Assembly (NCBI GenBank): GCA_032716605.1
Contig: CM064480.1
Location: 26,092,129-26,156,128, forward strand
Length of the DNA stretch: 64,000 nucleotides
From: Paralithodes platypus
Lineage: Eukaryota; Arthropoda; Malacostraca; Decapoda; Lithodidae
Direction: 5' to 3'
The notes beneath the pieces were generated by a model. The model saw only the letters and a list, made by a program, of their open reading frames with translations. It was not told the DNA's origin and did no database searches. Made by a program: the position numbers and the translations under genes. Positions 1 through 9,683 of the stretch are shown in pieces; position 1 is the stretch's first letter, and each line of letters opens with the position of its first letter.

Positions 1-84
1 GGGGTCTAGGGTGTCCTATGTTACACTGACTGCACCCCCCCCCTCTCTTTTCTTTACCTAAACATTAAGTGACCCAGAGGCCAC

Positions 85-1873
85 CTAGACCCTCTGCCGT
101 AAAGCTATACATGGCATGGAAGGCCTGTCCAAAGCTACTGAAAGGTATCGAGTCAAAAAAGTATGATTAGAGGACCAGAGGTGCGTGGCTGCTATGTCCT
201 CAACAGAAAAATTCTTAAGGAAACGTAAAGAGGTCGCCCATTTGCGTAAATCGTGAGCTCTACCCACAACGCCGGGATTACTTTCCTGAATGACGTTAAC
301 TAAGAGAGAAGCCAGTTTACGCTTCATAACGCGTTTACCCGTACTAGATACCCATAAAGCACCTTGTTGATTCCTAGGTGCGACCTTCAAATATTTGGTA
401 AGCGCTTGCACTGGACATAAATTATGGTGCACCTTTCCCCTTTTCAATGCCGGCACCGTGAACTCTGAAAACACGTGATCACTGTGTTCATTCTTGGCGA
501 TGAACCCTGGGGAAGGAGCAATATGAATACAATCATTGAGCCTACCAAACCTGATGCAATTAGGTGTGTTGCTCATCGCCGCCAGCTCAGACACCCTGTT
601 CCCGGTAGCTAAAGCCATAAGGAATACTGCCCTTTTTAAAAGTAAGTCAAAATCTGCAGTATTTTGGTACCGCCGGGAATGAAGTAATGACAACGCTTTG
701 TCCAGAGACCAGGTAGGCATGAGCTGACGGGGAGGTGGGCGGAGTTTAAAACATGCCCTCATGAAGCCTGTTTCCTCCGCTAGTGGTATGGTTAGACCCG
801 TAAGGTCCAGGAATGGCACCCTAATTGCTGTTAAAGTGATTCTTTAATGTTACTACTGATAGCCATTTCTGCTCAAACAGATAGTTTAAATAATTAAAAA
901 CCAAAGCCACCGAAGGCACGGATTGTTCTGTTCTGAGTATCCAAGAAGTAAAAGACTGCCAATGCGAATGATACTGTCTCTTAGTAGATTGTGTGTATTG
1001 ATTCATGAATTTATCGGTCACGGTTCTACCATACGGAGCTAGCCATTTGGCCTCCTGAATGTCCATAATGCAAAAGTCAGCAAGGTCTCTAGGTTGCCAA
1101 TCGTGTCTAAGTGGAAATACCCGACCGGGAGCGACACTGGGTTCGGGCACTACGTCTTTAATTACTGGTACCACGCCTGCGCCGGCCACAGGGGCGCGAT
1201 TAATGAGACGACGCCCCGATAATCCTGTAGTTTGTTTACTACTTGGCACATTAGAGAAGCGTCTGGCGGCGGAAACAGATAAATGGAACTCCACATGTTC
1301 CAGTCCGTCACCAGTGCGTCGGGTCCTCCCGCCGGCGTGGTTGTCCGGCGGGTTAGGTACAGCGGGAGTTTGTGAGTCTCCTCGGACGCAAATAGATCCA
1401 CTTGTGGACGGTAAGGCTTCGCAATCATTAGGTCGAAAATGTTTTGCTTGAGCGCCCATTCTACTGTTGTGCTCTGTCCCCGAGATAGAGCGTCTGCCCA
1501 GACGTTCGCTACGCCGGGGAGATAAGAAGCGTGAAGCTGAATGTCCAGCTTGTCGGCTAGTACAAAAAAAAAATCTGGCACGTTTAGCAACCTCCGAGAT
1601 CGCGTTGACCTCTGTTTCTGAACGCAGTGAACCGCATTCAGATTGTCCATCCTGAAGGCCACCGATTTGCCCCGCAAAGAAAAGCCGTGAGCCTGAAGAA
1701 AATACAAGGGGACTAGTAACTCTTTGACATTTATGTGGGAGGATTCTGAATGGGACCAAAGCCCTTGACCCTGGTGCCCTTAGTTTGACTGAAAGCCCCA
1801 ACCTATCGTGCCTGACGCATCCGTGTCCACCCATACCGTCGGCGGAGGAGAGGTCCATGACATGACAGTGCAA
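85..1873 (-). pseudogene. DIRS tyrosine recombinase (copy A), frameshifted
   Basis: Tyrosine recombinase of the DIRS type, which would join a circular DNA intermediate to a target without target-site duplication. The C-terminal 244 residues (85-819) hold the catalytic box I Arg (GNRVSEL), the HxxR box (HDLRKW) and the nucleophile region (HTFLTRYLS). The upstream part (821-1873) lies in a shifted frame and ends just after the start of the N-terminal SAM-like segment, so one indel near 820 separates it from the catalytic domain. The upstream part overlaps the RNase H frame, as in the other copies. The catalytic residues are kept, but the gene is broken as a whole. Confidence 0.9.
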
Positions 1874-2923
1874 TGTTTCCCTCTTCGCCCAGACCGCTAG
1901 TAAGGTGTGTATTAATTTTGGGATGGGTCATAATGTTTCCGCCGGCAATAGTGGAAAACATTTGTTGCCCTCCAAAATTAAACGTTTGACTTTCAACCGG
2001 CCCAACTTTACAGTTAGTTGAATCCAGTTGAGAGAGCCGACCAGAGATTCCCAGACTCTCCGTGTCGTAGTCAGACTGTGAAGAAACAGAAACAGTTTCT
2101 TGCGAAACCTGTTCCGATTGTCCACACTCTGACTCAGAGTGAGAGCAGCTGTGTCCCAGACCAGACCTATCCACTGAACCACTCGTGAGGGAACAAGGTT
2201 TGACTTTACCAGGTTTACCTTGAATCCTAGAGTTTTTACATGATTGAATGTTATGTTGACATGATTTATGCATAATTGTTCCGTCTCCGCCACCACCAGC
2301 CAGTCGTCTAGATACCACAAAATCCTGATCCCTTGTTGCAACAAGGGCATCAGGGCTTGCCGGACTAATTTCGTGAATATGCGAGGTGCTAGGTTTAAAC
2401 CGAACGTCATCCTCTGAAAGACATAAGTCTGATGCATGATTCTTAATGCTAGAAAACGTTGAAACCGTTTGCTTACCGGGACGTGCCAATAAGCGTCCGT
2501 CAGGTCTAAAGAACACATCCACCCTTCCGACGGAAGTGTTAGCCTGATCTGATTCACTGTCAGCATCCGGAAGGACACGTTGTGAATATGGTGGTTCAGA
2601 TAAGACAGGTCTACGACCGGCCTCATCTGAACACTGTCCCTTTTGGGTACCAGAAAAAGTTTGGATGTAAAAACTGGGTAATTTTGGGGGACCGGGACGA
2701 TAACATTCTTGGCCACCATCTCTTGGATCAGTGACTCCACCTCTAATGAAACAAAATTTTCCTTTGTCGGCTGACGTAAGCGAGGTCGCCGGAGCCACTG
2801 CCAGGTGATGCCTTTGCGTGCCACCATCCTTGCCCATTTGTTTAAAGGCCATGCGCGATGATTCGCCCGGAACGACCCAGTTAGCAGACAAGGGTTCGCC
2901 GGCTGGACTACCCCCTGATCCAC
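1162..2923 (-). pseudogene. DIRS reverse transcriptase-RNase H (copy A)
   Basis: RT with the DIRS-typical YLDDWLVV catalytic box and LDLTDAYWHV box, on the minus strand from about 2923 to 1928. The frame ends after FPLLPAETL, where copy F reads on into RNase H, so there is a frameshift near 1940. The rest of RNase H (FRMDNLNAV, WADALSR) continues at 1162-1707 in another frame. The annotated start is not an ATG. The frame is open from the gag stop and lies at -1 relative to gag, so translation probably depends on frameshifting from gag. The copy is inactive. Confidence 0.9.
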
Positions 2924-2958
2924 TCGCCGGAAGATCGGCCCTGGGAGTGAGAGAGACC

Positions 2959-2968
2959 TTAGTTTTTT
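2959..2968 (-). promoter_or_regulatory. Candidate -1 ribosomal frameshift site, gag-RT (copy A)
   Basis: The heptamer A AAA AAC sits in the gag zero frame with TAA directly after it, and RT is open in the -1 frame from here. An imperfect stem can be drawn downstream: CACTC with GAGTG enclosing GCCG with CGGC. The frame relation and heptamer are seen directly; function is inferred. Confidence 0.6.
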
Positions 2969-3528
2969 GGTGGTGGTGGTGGTGGAAGTTTAGACGACTG
3001 GCCGGGTTTGGCTGGAGACGGGCCCTGACCCGGCCTTTGATACCTCTGTCCTTTATGGGTACCTGAAGACTTTCCTTGCTTGTATCTGTACTGACCTTGG
3101 GTGGAAGAGGATTTAGGCAAATTAAAGGATTTTGCCCCACCAGACTGAACTTTAGCGACTGGTTTGGGCTTGGTAAAAGTGAAAGCTGGTTTCTGAGACG
3201 GGGCGGGACTGTGCTTCAAGGCCTGAGCCATGTTAAACACCGTCCTCCACACCTCCGGGGACATTCAAGAGGCAGTTAGAACTGGGGACATTACTACCTG
3301 ATTAGCAATCCTATCCGGGAGCTTTCGGACTAGAGACATCCTTAGATCTTGTCTTGCCCGCACCGCCTCTAACAAGGCCGTGCGTATATCTCCTAGTGAC
3401 TGAATAGAAGTTTGGAGAAGTAAGCGTCTAGATAGTTCGATTGCCTTTCGGACTTCTGTGTCCGCGATAGCCTGAGCAGATCTTAGCATTGATTTTGCTA
3501 CCTGTTGCGTAACAATATACTGAGAAAA
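2959..3528 (-). pseudogene. DIRS gag C-terminus (copy A)
   Basis: Two in-register pieces match the C-terminal third of the gag of copies B and F: 3265-3489 (helical, Arg-rich, RARQDLRMSLVRKLPDRIANQVV) and 2959-3264 (basic, Pro/Gly/Lys-rich, ending in a proline run and PKN). They are separated by one nonsense codon where copy B reads TTA and copy A reads TGA. The frame ends with A AAA AAC TAA (2968-2959, minus strand), a canonical -1 slippery heptamer directly followed by the stop. The upstream side is cut at 3528 by the terminus of copy B. Confidence 0.85.
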
Positions 3529-4058
3529 TTATAGGTTTGACTCCTGCAAGGAGATAAAGAAAACCTAATATTTAGTAGTGGCCCCGTAATCATTGACGAT
3601 ATGCCTATTACATAAGGGACCCTCTTCAAACACTCATCCGCCGTAGTTTTGAATCTACCGCGCAGTGCATAACAAATTTGAGGAGCCTTCATCATGAGCG
3701 CACGCAACCTCACTCATGGTTCAGTCATTATGAAATTGGGTTCTCACTACGAAAAAACTTCGTAACAAATAAAAAAGAAAAAGAAAATAAGAATAACTAT
3801 TCATAAGCTTTCCATATAATCGTGGATGTACTTGTGTGGATCTTTGACCAGACGCTGACTCAGGCGTCATTCTTCCTTCACGGACATATCAAGTAAACAA
3901 AAATCCTTAATACATCAACGAATGGGAAGTGGATGGTCGGGAGGGCCCCAGTCGTCAGTGATTACGGGGCCACTACTAAATATTAGGTTTTCTTTATCTC
4001 CTTGCAGGAGTCAAACCTATAATTTATTAGTGGCCCCTCCATCATTGACGATATGCCT
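3529..4058 (-). repeat. DIRS 3' terminal module of copy B (inverted repeat plus complementary region)
   Basis: A palindromic block. 3529-3599 is matched in inverse by about 3952-4022. 4023-4058 is the inverse of the 5' terminus at 15500-15535. Between them, about 3571-3870 is an inverted copy of the 5' terminal repeat. This is the layout of the DIRS internal complementary region, which pairs with both element ends to template the circle junction. It continues at the 3' UTR, 4059-4643, which has no coding potential apart from a run of C. Confidence 0.85.
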
Positions 4059-5009
4059 GATATCTAAGACTGGAGGGGGACATTCGTAATCATATCATAA
4101 CTCTAGCAAAGGCAGATAATCAAACAACCACATAGTATTCTTACTTTGTAAAAAAGATATATATTTGGCGCATAAACTTTATACAGCACAACTTATACAA
4201 AAAGGGGTACAAGCAGGAGCGTGCTTCAAAGAAGCCTGCTTGATAAAAAAGGGTGTTAACTCTGAGATTCTGAGAACAGATCCGCCAGTTAACAAGGCAC
4301 CCCACTTAAATTAAGTGGTGAAAAATAAAACTTATAAGTTTACATGTGCACATATAAACCCCCTAAAATTAGTGGATATATCTTGCAAAATATAACCAAT
4401 GCTTAAATTAGATTGCTTCTCAGCCCAAAAACTACTTACAACAACAATGTTGTTTGTACTAAAATTGTACTAGCACAATCTCCTGTAATGAATAGTACAG
4501 AGAAATTTAAATATCACAACACCCATAAACAGTATCACAGCTCTCATATTCTGGCGGGATCTAGGGTGTCCTATGTTACACTGACTGCACCCCCCCCCCC
4601 CCCCTTTTTCTTGAAATTAAACAATAAGTGACTTAGGGGCCACCTAGACCCTTTGCCTTAAAGCTATATATGGCAAGGAAGGTTTGTCTAGAGCTACTGA
4701 GAGGTAACGAGTCAAAAACGTATGATTAGAGGCCCACAACTGTGTGGACGTAATATCTTCAACAGAAAAATTCTTAAGGAAACGTAACGAAGCCGCCCAT
4801 TTGCGTAAATCGTGGGCCCTACCCACAACGCCGGGATTACTCTCTTTAATGACCTCGACCAAGAGAGAAGCCAGTCTACGTTTCATCAAGCGTTTACCCG
4901 TACTTGCTACCCATAAAGCACCGTGTTTTTTTTTTGTTTTTTTTTTTTTTATAAAGAGGCATTGAACGGAGGAAGGAAAAACACAGACAAAACAAAAAGG
5001 TCCATGTGC

Positions 5010-7093
5010 CTAAAGGCATCCTCCATTCATAAAATGTTTGTAACAACTGGATTTAAACATTTGTAGATTGTAAGTTTGTGGAAAGCAATTCGAGGGAAGT
5101 GAATTCCAAAGAGTAGTAGCTCTGGGGATAAATGAATTCTGATAAGCAGAAGTTCTGCATTGTGGAGGAGAAAGTGTAAATTCATGGGCGCTCTCAGCTG
5201 CCCTAGTTCTACGGGGAAAGATGTGGAGAGGCGGCACAATTGAAGCAAGTTCCTCGGAACAATTGCTGTGAAAATATCTGTAGGATAATGCAAGGGATGC
5301 ATTTGAATTTTGTCCAACTGCCTCAATGCAACCACTCCACTTCCACCCCACAGAGGTGAACAGTAATCCATCTGAGAACGCACATGACTTTTATATATCA
5401 CGGCCAACTGCTCGTCAGTGAAGAATTCTCTAACTCTGTACAGGAGTCCCAGTTTTTTAGAGGCATTCTTAGCAATGCCTCTAACATAATGTGTCCAGCT
5501 CAAGTTAGTAGTTAATGTTACACCGAGAATGTCAATACTAGGGGAAGTGGGAATATTTACATCATTAAAAAAATATATGGGAGTCAGTGAGATTCTGTCG
5601 GTTAGAAAATTGAATGTACAGTAAACTTCCGTTAATCCGAAGGGCAGCGGACCGGCCCTCGTTCGGATTAGTGGATTTTTCGGATTATCGGACTTTACCC
5701 CTATGAACCTGTGTATGACGAAACATTGAGGCATTAGGCCACCCAAATGACACAATGGTGCACACACACATATCATATGTTCATAAAATCACTTCAAAAG
5801 TTTACCATTGTCATTGTAGCCTATTACCTACTTCAAAACATTCAGATTAATGGTCAAAGGAATCTGCTGATATAAACGTCTTCTTCTTCTTCCGTCTACT
5901 AGCGAGTTTGTCTTGCTCTTGAAGATCAGATCAGATGTGGTTCGGGAAGTAATGCCTTAACAACGGCACTTCCCTGAGAGGTTCTTGTAATTTTCATTTT
6001 GTGATTTTCCTTTTGTGACGTGCTCTGTTATATTATATTGTATTGAAAGCACCCTTGTCTTGTTGTCTTGAAAGCCCCCTTGGGACGCTCCGATCACTGA
6101 ACTATAAATAGTATTGTATCGGAATGTCCAAAGGTGCGTTTTCAAGCTCAAGACTAATACATCCAAAGGTGCGTTTTCAAGCTCAAGACTGAATGCGCTT
6201 GCAGAAAATGCGGTGCAACCCAGTAGCGCATCGGAGCGTCCCAAGGATGCGTTCAAGAGCAAAACAAACTCTCTAGCAGACGATGTGGAAGAAGAAGAAA
6301 AAGATGTTTACGTTTATATCAGTAGCTTCCTTTGACCATTAATCTGAATGTTTTGAAGTAGGTAATAGGCTACAATGACAATGGAAAACTTTTAAAGTGA
6401 ATTCATGAACATATGATATGTGTGTGCTCCATTATGTGTCATTTGAGTGGAATAATGCCTCAAAAAGGGGACTTTGGGACTTCTTGAAATTCGGACCATC
6501 GGGTGAATTCGGATTTGGCCTCAAATTGAAAAATTCGGACTATTGGGAGATTCGAATCATCGGTCGTCGGATTAACGGACTTTTACTGTACTTGGTTTTC
6601 TGTGCATTAAAGGAAACTAGATTCTTTTGTCCCCATCCATTAATTCTAGAAAGGGCCCGGTTCAGAGAAATTGCAGTGTTTATTTTTGAATTTATATGAT
6701 CGGGTTGGGTGAAAGAATTGGTAAATGTGAAGGAACTGTGGAGTGTTGAGTCATCTGCGTAGGAATGTATTGGATTATGAGTGGTAGATATGAGATCATT
6801 GATATGAATGAGGAACAGAATTGGGGCCAAAACTGATCCCTGGGGAACACCAGCATTTATTGAGTGAAATTGAGAATAAAGGCCATCTACCATTACACAA
6901 ATTTTTCTGTTATGAAGATAAGAAGAAATTAGTGGAACTAATGATGCAAGGCCGTAGTGTGACATCTTCGACAATAAGGATTGATGCCAGACTCTATCAA
7001 ATGCCTTTGATATATCCAGTGCTATTGTATGTGTTTCACCATGTTGGTCTGTAGCTTGGTTGATTTGATGCGTAAGAAGGCAAAGCATGTCTG
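5010..7093 (-). pseudogene. LINE reverse transcriptase fragment (first copy)
   Basis: Non-LTR RT pieces. 6589-7093 encodes the core: DISKAFDRVWH (box A), GVPQGSVLAPILFLI (box B) and YADDSTLH (box C). 5010-5618 encodes the C-terminal tail, with SQMDYCSPLW, LDKIQ and a terminal FIPRATTLWNSLP motif common in CR1/Jockey-like LINEs. The endonuclease and the N-terminal RT are absent through 5' truncation. The reading frame is broken by the DNA transposon and by small indels. The clade is uncertain: Jockey/CR1-like group. Confidence 0.82.
5619..6588. mobile_element. TA-flanked palindromic DNA transposon (pogo/Tigger-like MITE)
   Basis: The ends read CAGTAAA...TTTACTG and are flanked by TA (5617-5618, 6589-6590). 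The two arms are long inverted repeats of roughly 330 bp, with matching stretches near 5820-5930 and 6245-6370. The centre has a direct duplication of about 40 bp (6126-6199). The second LINE copy carries the empty site with a single TA at 11598-11599, which proves the insertion. No transposase is encoded. The CAGT terminus and TA duplication fit the pogo/Tigger branch of Tc1-mariner. Confidence 0.85.
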
Positions 7094-7964
7094 CAGTGAT
7101 TTAGAGGTGCCACTCAAATATTTGGTTAGAGCTTGCACTGGACATAAATTATGGTGCACCTTTCCCCTTTTCAACGCCGGCACCGTGAACTCTGAAAACA
7201 CGTGTTCACTGTGCTCATTCTTGGCTATGAACCCTGGGGAAGGTGCAATGTGAATACACTCATTAAGCCTACCAAACCTGAGGCAATTAGGTGTGTTGCT
7301 CATCGCCGCCAGCTCAGATACTCTGTTCCCGGTAGCCAAGGCCATAAGGAATACTGCCCTTTTTAAAAGTAATGTAAAATCTGCAGTATTTTGTTACAGA
7401 CGGGAATGAAGTAAAGACAATGCCTTGTCCAGAGACCAGGTAGGCATGAGCTGACGGGGAGGTGGGCGGAGTTTAAAATATGCCCTCATAAAACCTTTTT
7501 CCTCCGCAACTGGTATGGAGAGACCGGTAAGGTCCAAAAACGGTATCCTAATCGCTGTTAAGTGATTTTTTAACGTTAGTATAGATAAACGTTTTTGCTC
7601 GGACAGATAATTTAAATAATTAAAAACCAAAGCCACCGAGGGCACAGTTTGTTCTGTTCTAAGAATCCAAGAAGTAAAGGCTTGCCAATGCGATTGATAC
7701 TGTCGCTTAGTAGACTGGGTATATTGATTCATGAATTTATTGGTCACGTCTCTACCATATGGTGCTAGCCATTTGGCCTGAATGTCCATAATGCAAAAGT
7801 CAGCGAGGTCTTTAGGTTGCCAATTGTGTCTAAGTGGAAAAACCCCACCGGGAGTGATACCGGGTCCGGGCACCACGTCTTCAATTGCTGGTACCACAAC
7901 TGCGCCGGCCACAGGGGCGCGATGATGCCCCGATAATCCTGTAGTTTGTTTACTACGTGGCACA

Positions 7965-9639
7965 TTAAAGACGCATCTGGCGGCGGAAATAGATAAATGG
8001 AACTCCACCTTGTTCCAGTCTGTCACCAGTGCATCTGGCCCGCCCGCCGGCGTTATCGTCCGGCGGGTGAGGTACAGTGGGAGTTTGTGAGTCTCCTCTG
8101 ACGCAAACAAATCCACTTGTGGATGGTAAGGCTCCGCAATCATTTGGTCGAAAATGGTTTGCTTGAGCGCCCATTCTACTGTTGTGCTCTGTCTCCGAGA
8201 CAGAGCGTCTGCCCAGACGTTTGCTACGCCTGGGAGATAAGATGCGTGAAGCTGAATGTCCAGCCTGTTGGCTAGAATAAAAATCTCTTCTGACACGTTT
8301 AGCAACCCACGAGATGTCGTCGACCCTTGTTTCTGAATACAGTGAACTGCATTCAGATTGTCCATTCTGAAGGCCACCGCCTTGCCCCGTAAAGTAGAGC
8401 CGTGAGCCTGAAGGAAATATAAGGGGACTAGTAATTCTTTGACATTGATGTGGGAGATTTCTAAATGGGACCAAAGCCCTTGACCCTGGTGCCCTTGGTT
8501 TGACTGAAAGCCCCAACCTATCGTTCCTGACGCATCCGTGTCTACCCATACCGTCGGTGGAGGAGAGGTCCATGACATGACTGAGTGTAATGTTTCCCTC
8601 TTCGCCCAGACCGCTAGCAAGTTGTGGATTAATTTTGGTATGGCCCATAATTTTTCGCCGGCAATAGCGGAAAATATTTGTTGCCCTCCAATATTAAACG
8701 TTTGACTCTTAACCGGCCCAACTGTACTGTTAGTTGAATCCAGTTGAGAGAGCTGACCAGAGACTCCCAGATTCTCTGTGTCGTAGTCAGACTGTGAAGG
8801 AACAGAAACAATTTCCTGCGAAATCTGTTGCGATTGTCCACACTCTGACTCAGAGTGAGAGTAGCTGTATCCCAGACCAGCCCTATCCACTTAACTACTC
8901 TTGAGGGAACAAGGTTTGACTTTACCAGGTTGACCTTGACCCCTAGAGTTTTGACATGTTTTAATGTTATGTTAACATGATTTATGCATACTTGTTCCGT
9001 CTCTGCCACCACTAGCCAGTCGTCTAGATACCACAAAATCCTGATCCCTTGCCTTAACAAGGGCATCAGGGCTTGCCGGACTAATTTCGTGAATAAGCGA
9101 GGTGCTAGGTTCAATCCAAACGGCATCCTCTGAAAGACATAAGTCTGATGCTATATTCTTAAGGCCAGAAACCTTTGAAATCTTTTGTTGACCGAGACGT
9201 GCCAATACGCGTCCGTCAGGTCTAAAGAACACATCCATCCTCCCGGCGGAAGTGTTAGCCTGATCTGGTTTACTGTTAGCATCCTGAATGACATGTTGTG
9301 AATATGTAGGTTCAGATAAGACAGGTCTACGACTGGTCTCATCTGAACACTGTCCCTTTTGGGCACTAGAAATAGTTTGGATGTGAAAACTGGGTAATTT
9401 TGAGGAACCGGGATGATGACATTCTTGGCGATCATTTCCTGGACTAGTGACTCCACCTCTAATGAAACTAAATTTGCCTTTGTCGGCTGACGTAAACGAG
9501 GTCGCCGGAGCCACTGCCAGGTGATGCCCTTGCGTGCCACCATCCTCGCCCAAGTATTTACTGGCCATGCGCGGTGACACGTCCGGAACGACCCAGTTAG
9601 CAGACAAGGGTTCGCCGGCTGTACTACCCTCCGATCCAC
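7965..9639 (-). pseudogene. DIRS reverse transcriptase-RNase H (copy B)
   Basis: The RT N-terminus (9151-9639) includes LDLTDAYWHV and stops at a frameshift near 9145. The second part (8629-9126) has PFGLNLAP and YLDDWLVV. RNase H (VWVDTDASG, FRMDNLNAV, WADALSR) continues from about 8700 to 8010. There are several indels. RT is open in the -1 frame relative to gag, as in copies A and E. Confidence 0.88.
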
Positions 9640-9683
9640 CCGCCGTGAGACCGGCCCTGGGAGTGAGAGAGACTTTAGTTTTT

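Larger units (their letters stand above)
1..3528 (-). mobile_element. DIRS1-like retrotransposon copy A, truncated
   Basis: Minus-strand DIRS element of the same family as the copies at 3529-15535 and 52100-60760. Read on the minus strand it runs gag C-terminus, RT, RNase H, tyrosine recombinase and the C-run-containing start of the 3' UTR. The 3' end lies beyond base 1. The gag side stops abruptly at 3528, where the 3' terminus of copy B begins. Gag does not resume beyond 15535, so either B inserted here and the remainder was deleted, or the junction arose by recombination. All reading frames carry frameshifts or stops. Confidence 0.93.
4926..7102 (-). mobile_element. 5'-truncated LINE, first copy, in DIRS B
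   Basis: A T-rich run at 4926-4950 is the inverse of a poly(A) tail, so the LINE reads on the minus strand like its host DIRS. DIRS sequence stops at the T-run and resumes at about 7103, within a segment that is continuous in copies D and F. The same LINE occurs at 10856-12071. The first copy lacks a 60-70 bp piece near 5303 that is present in the second, and carries a DNA transposon at 5619-6588. No convincing target-site duplication was found. Confidence 0.88.
4644..8650 (-). pseudogene. DIRS tyrosine recombinase (copy B), split by a LINE
   Basis: The C-terminal part (4644-4921) holds HDLRKW and the HTFLTRYLS nucleophile region. The middle (7103-7345) holds the GNRVSEL box. The N-terminal part follows at 7394-8010. 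A 2.2-kb LINE at 4926-7102 separates the two catalytic boxes. Further upstream the recombinase frame persists (7965-8648, overlapping RNase H), and one indel near 8010 fuses the RNase H frame into the recombinase frame, giving an artificial 498-residue hybrid (7394-8890). Inactive. Confidence 0.88.

Noticed and set aside
2818..3279. Plus-strand frames with Trp runs over the gag C-terminus (also 9534-9854)
   Set aside because: They are the antisense of the gag proline run.
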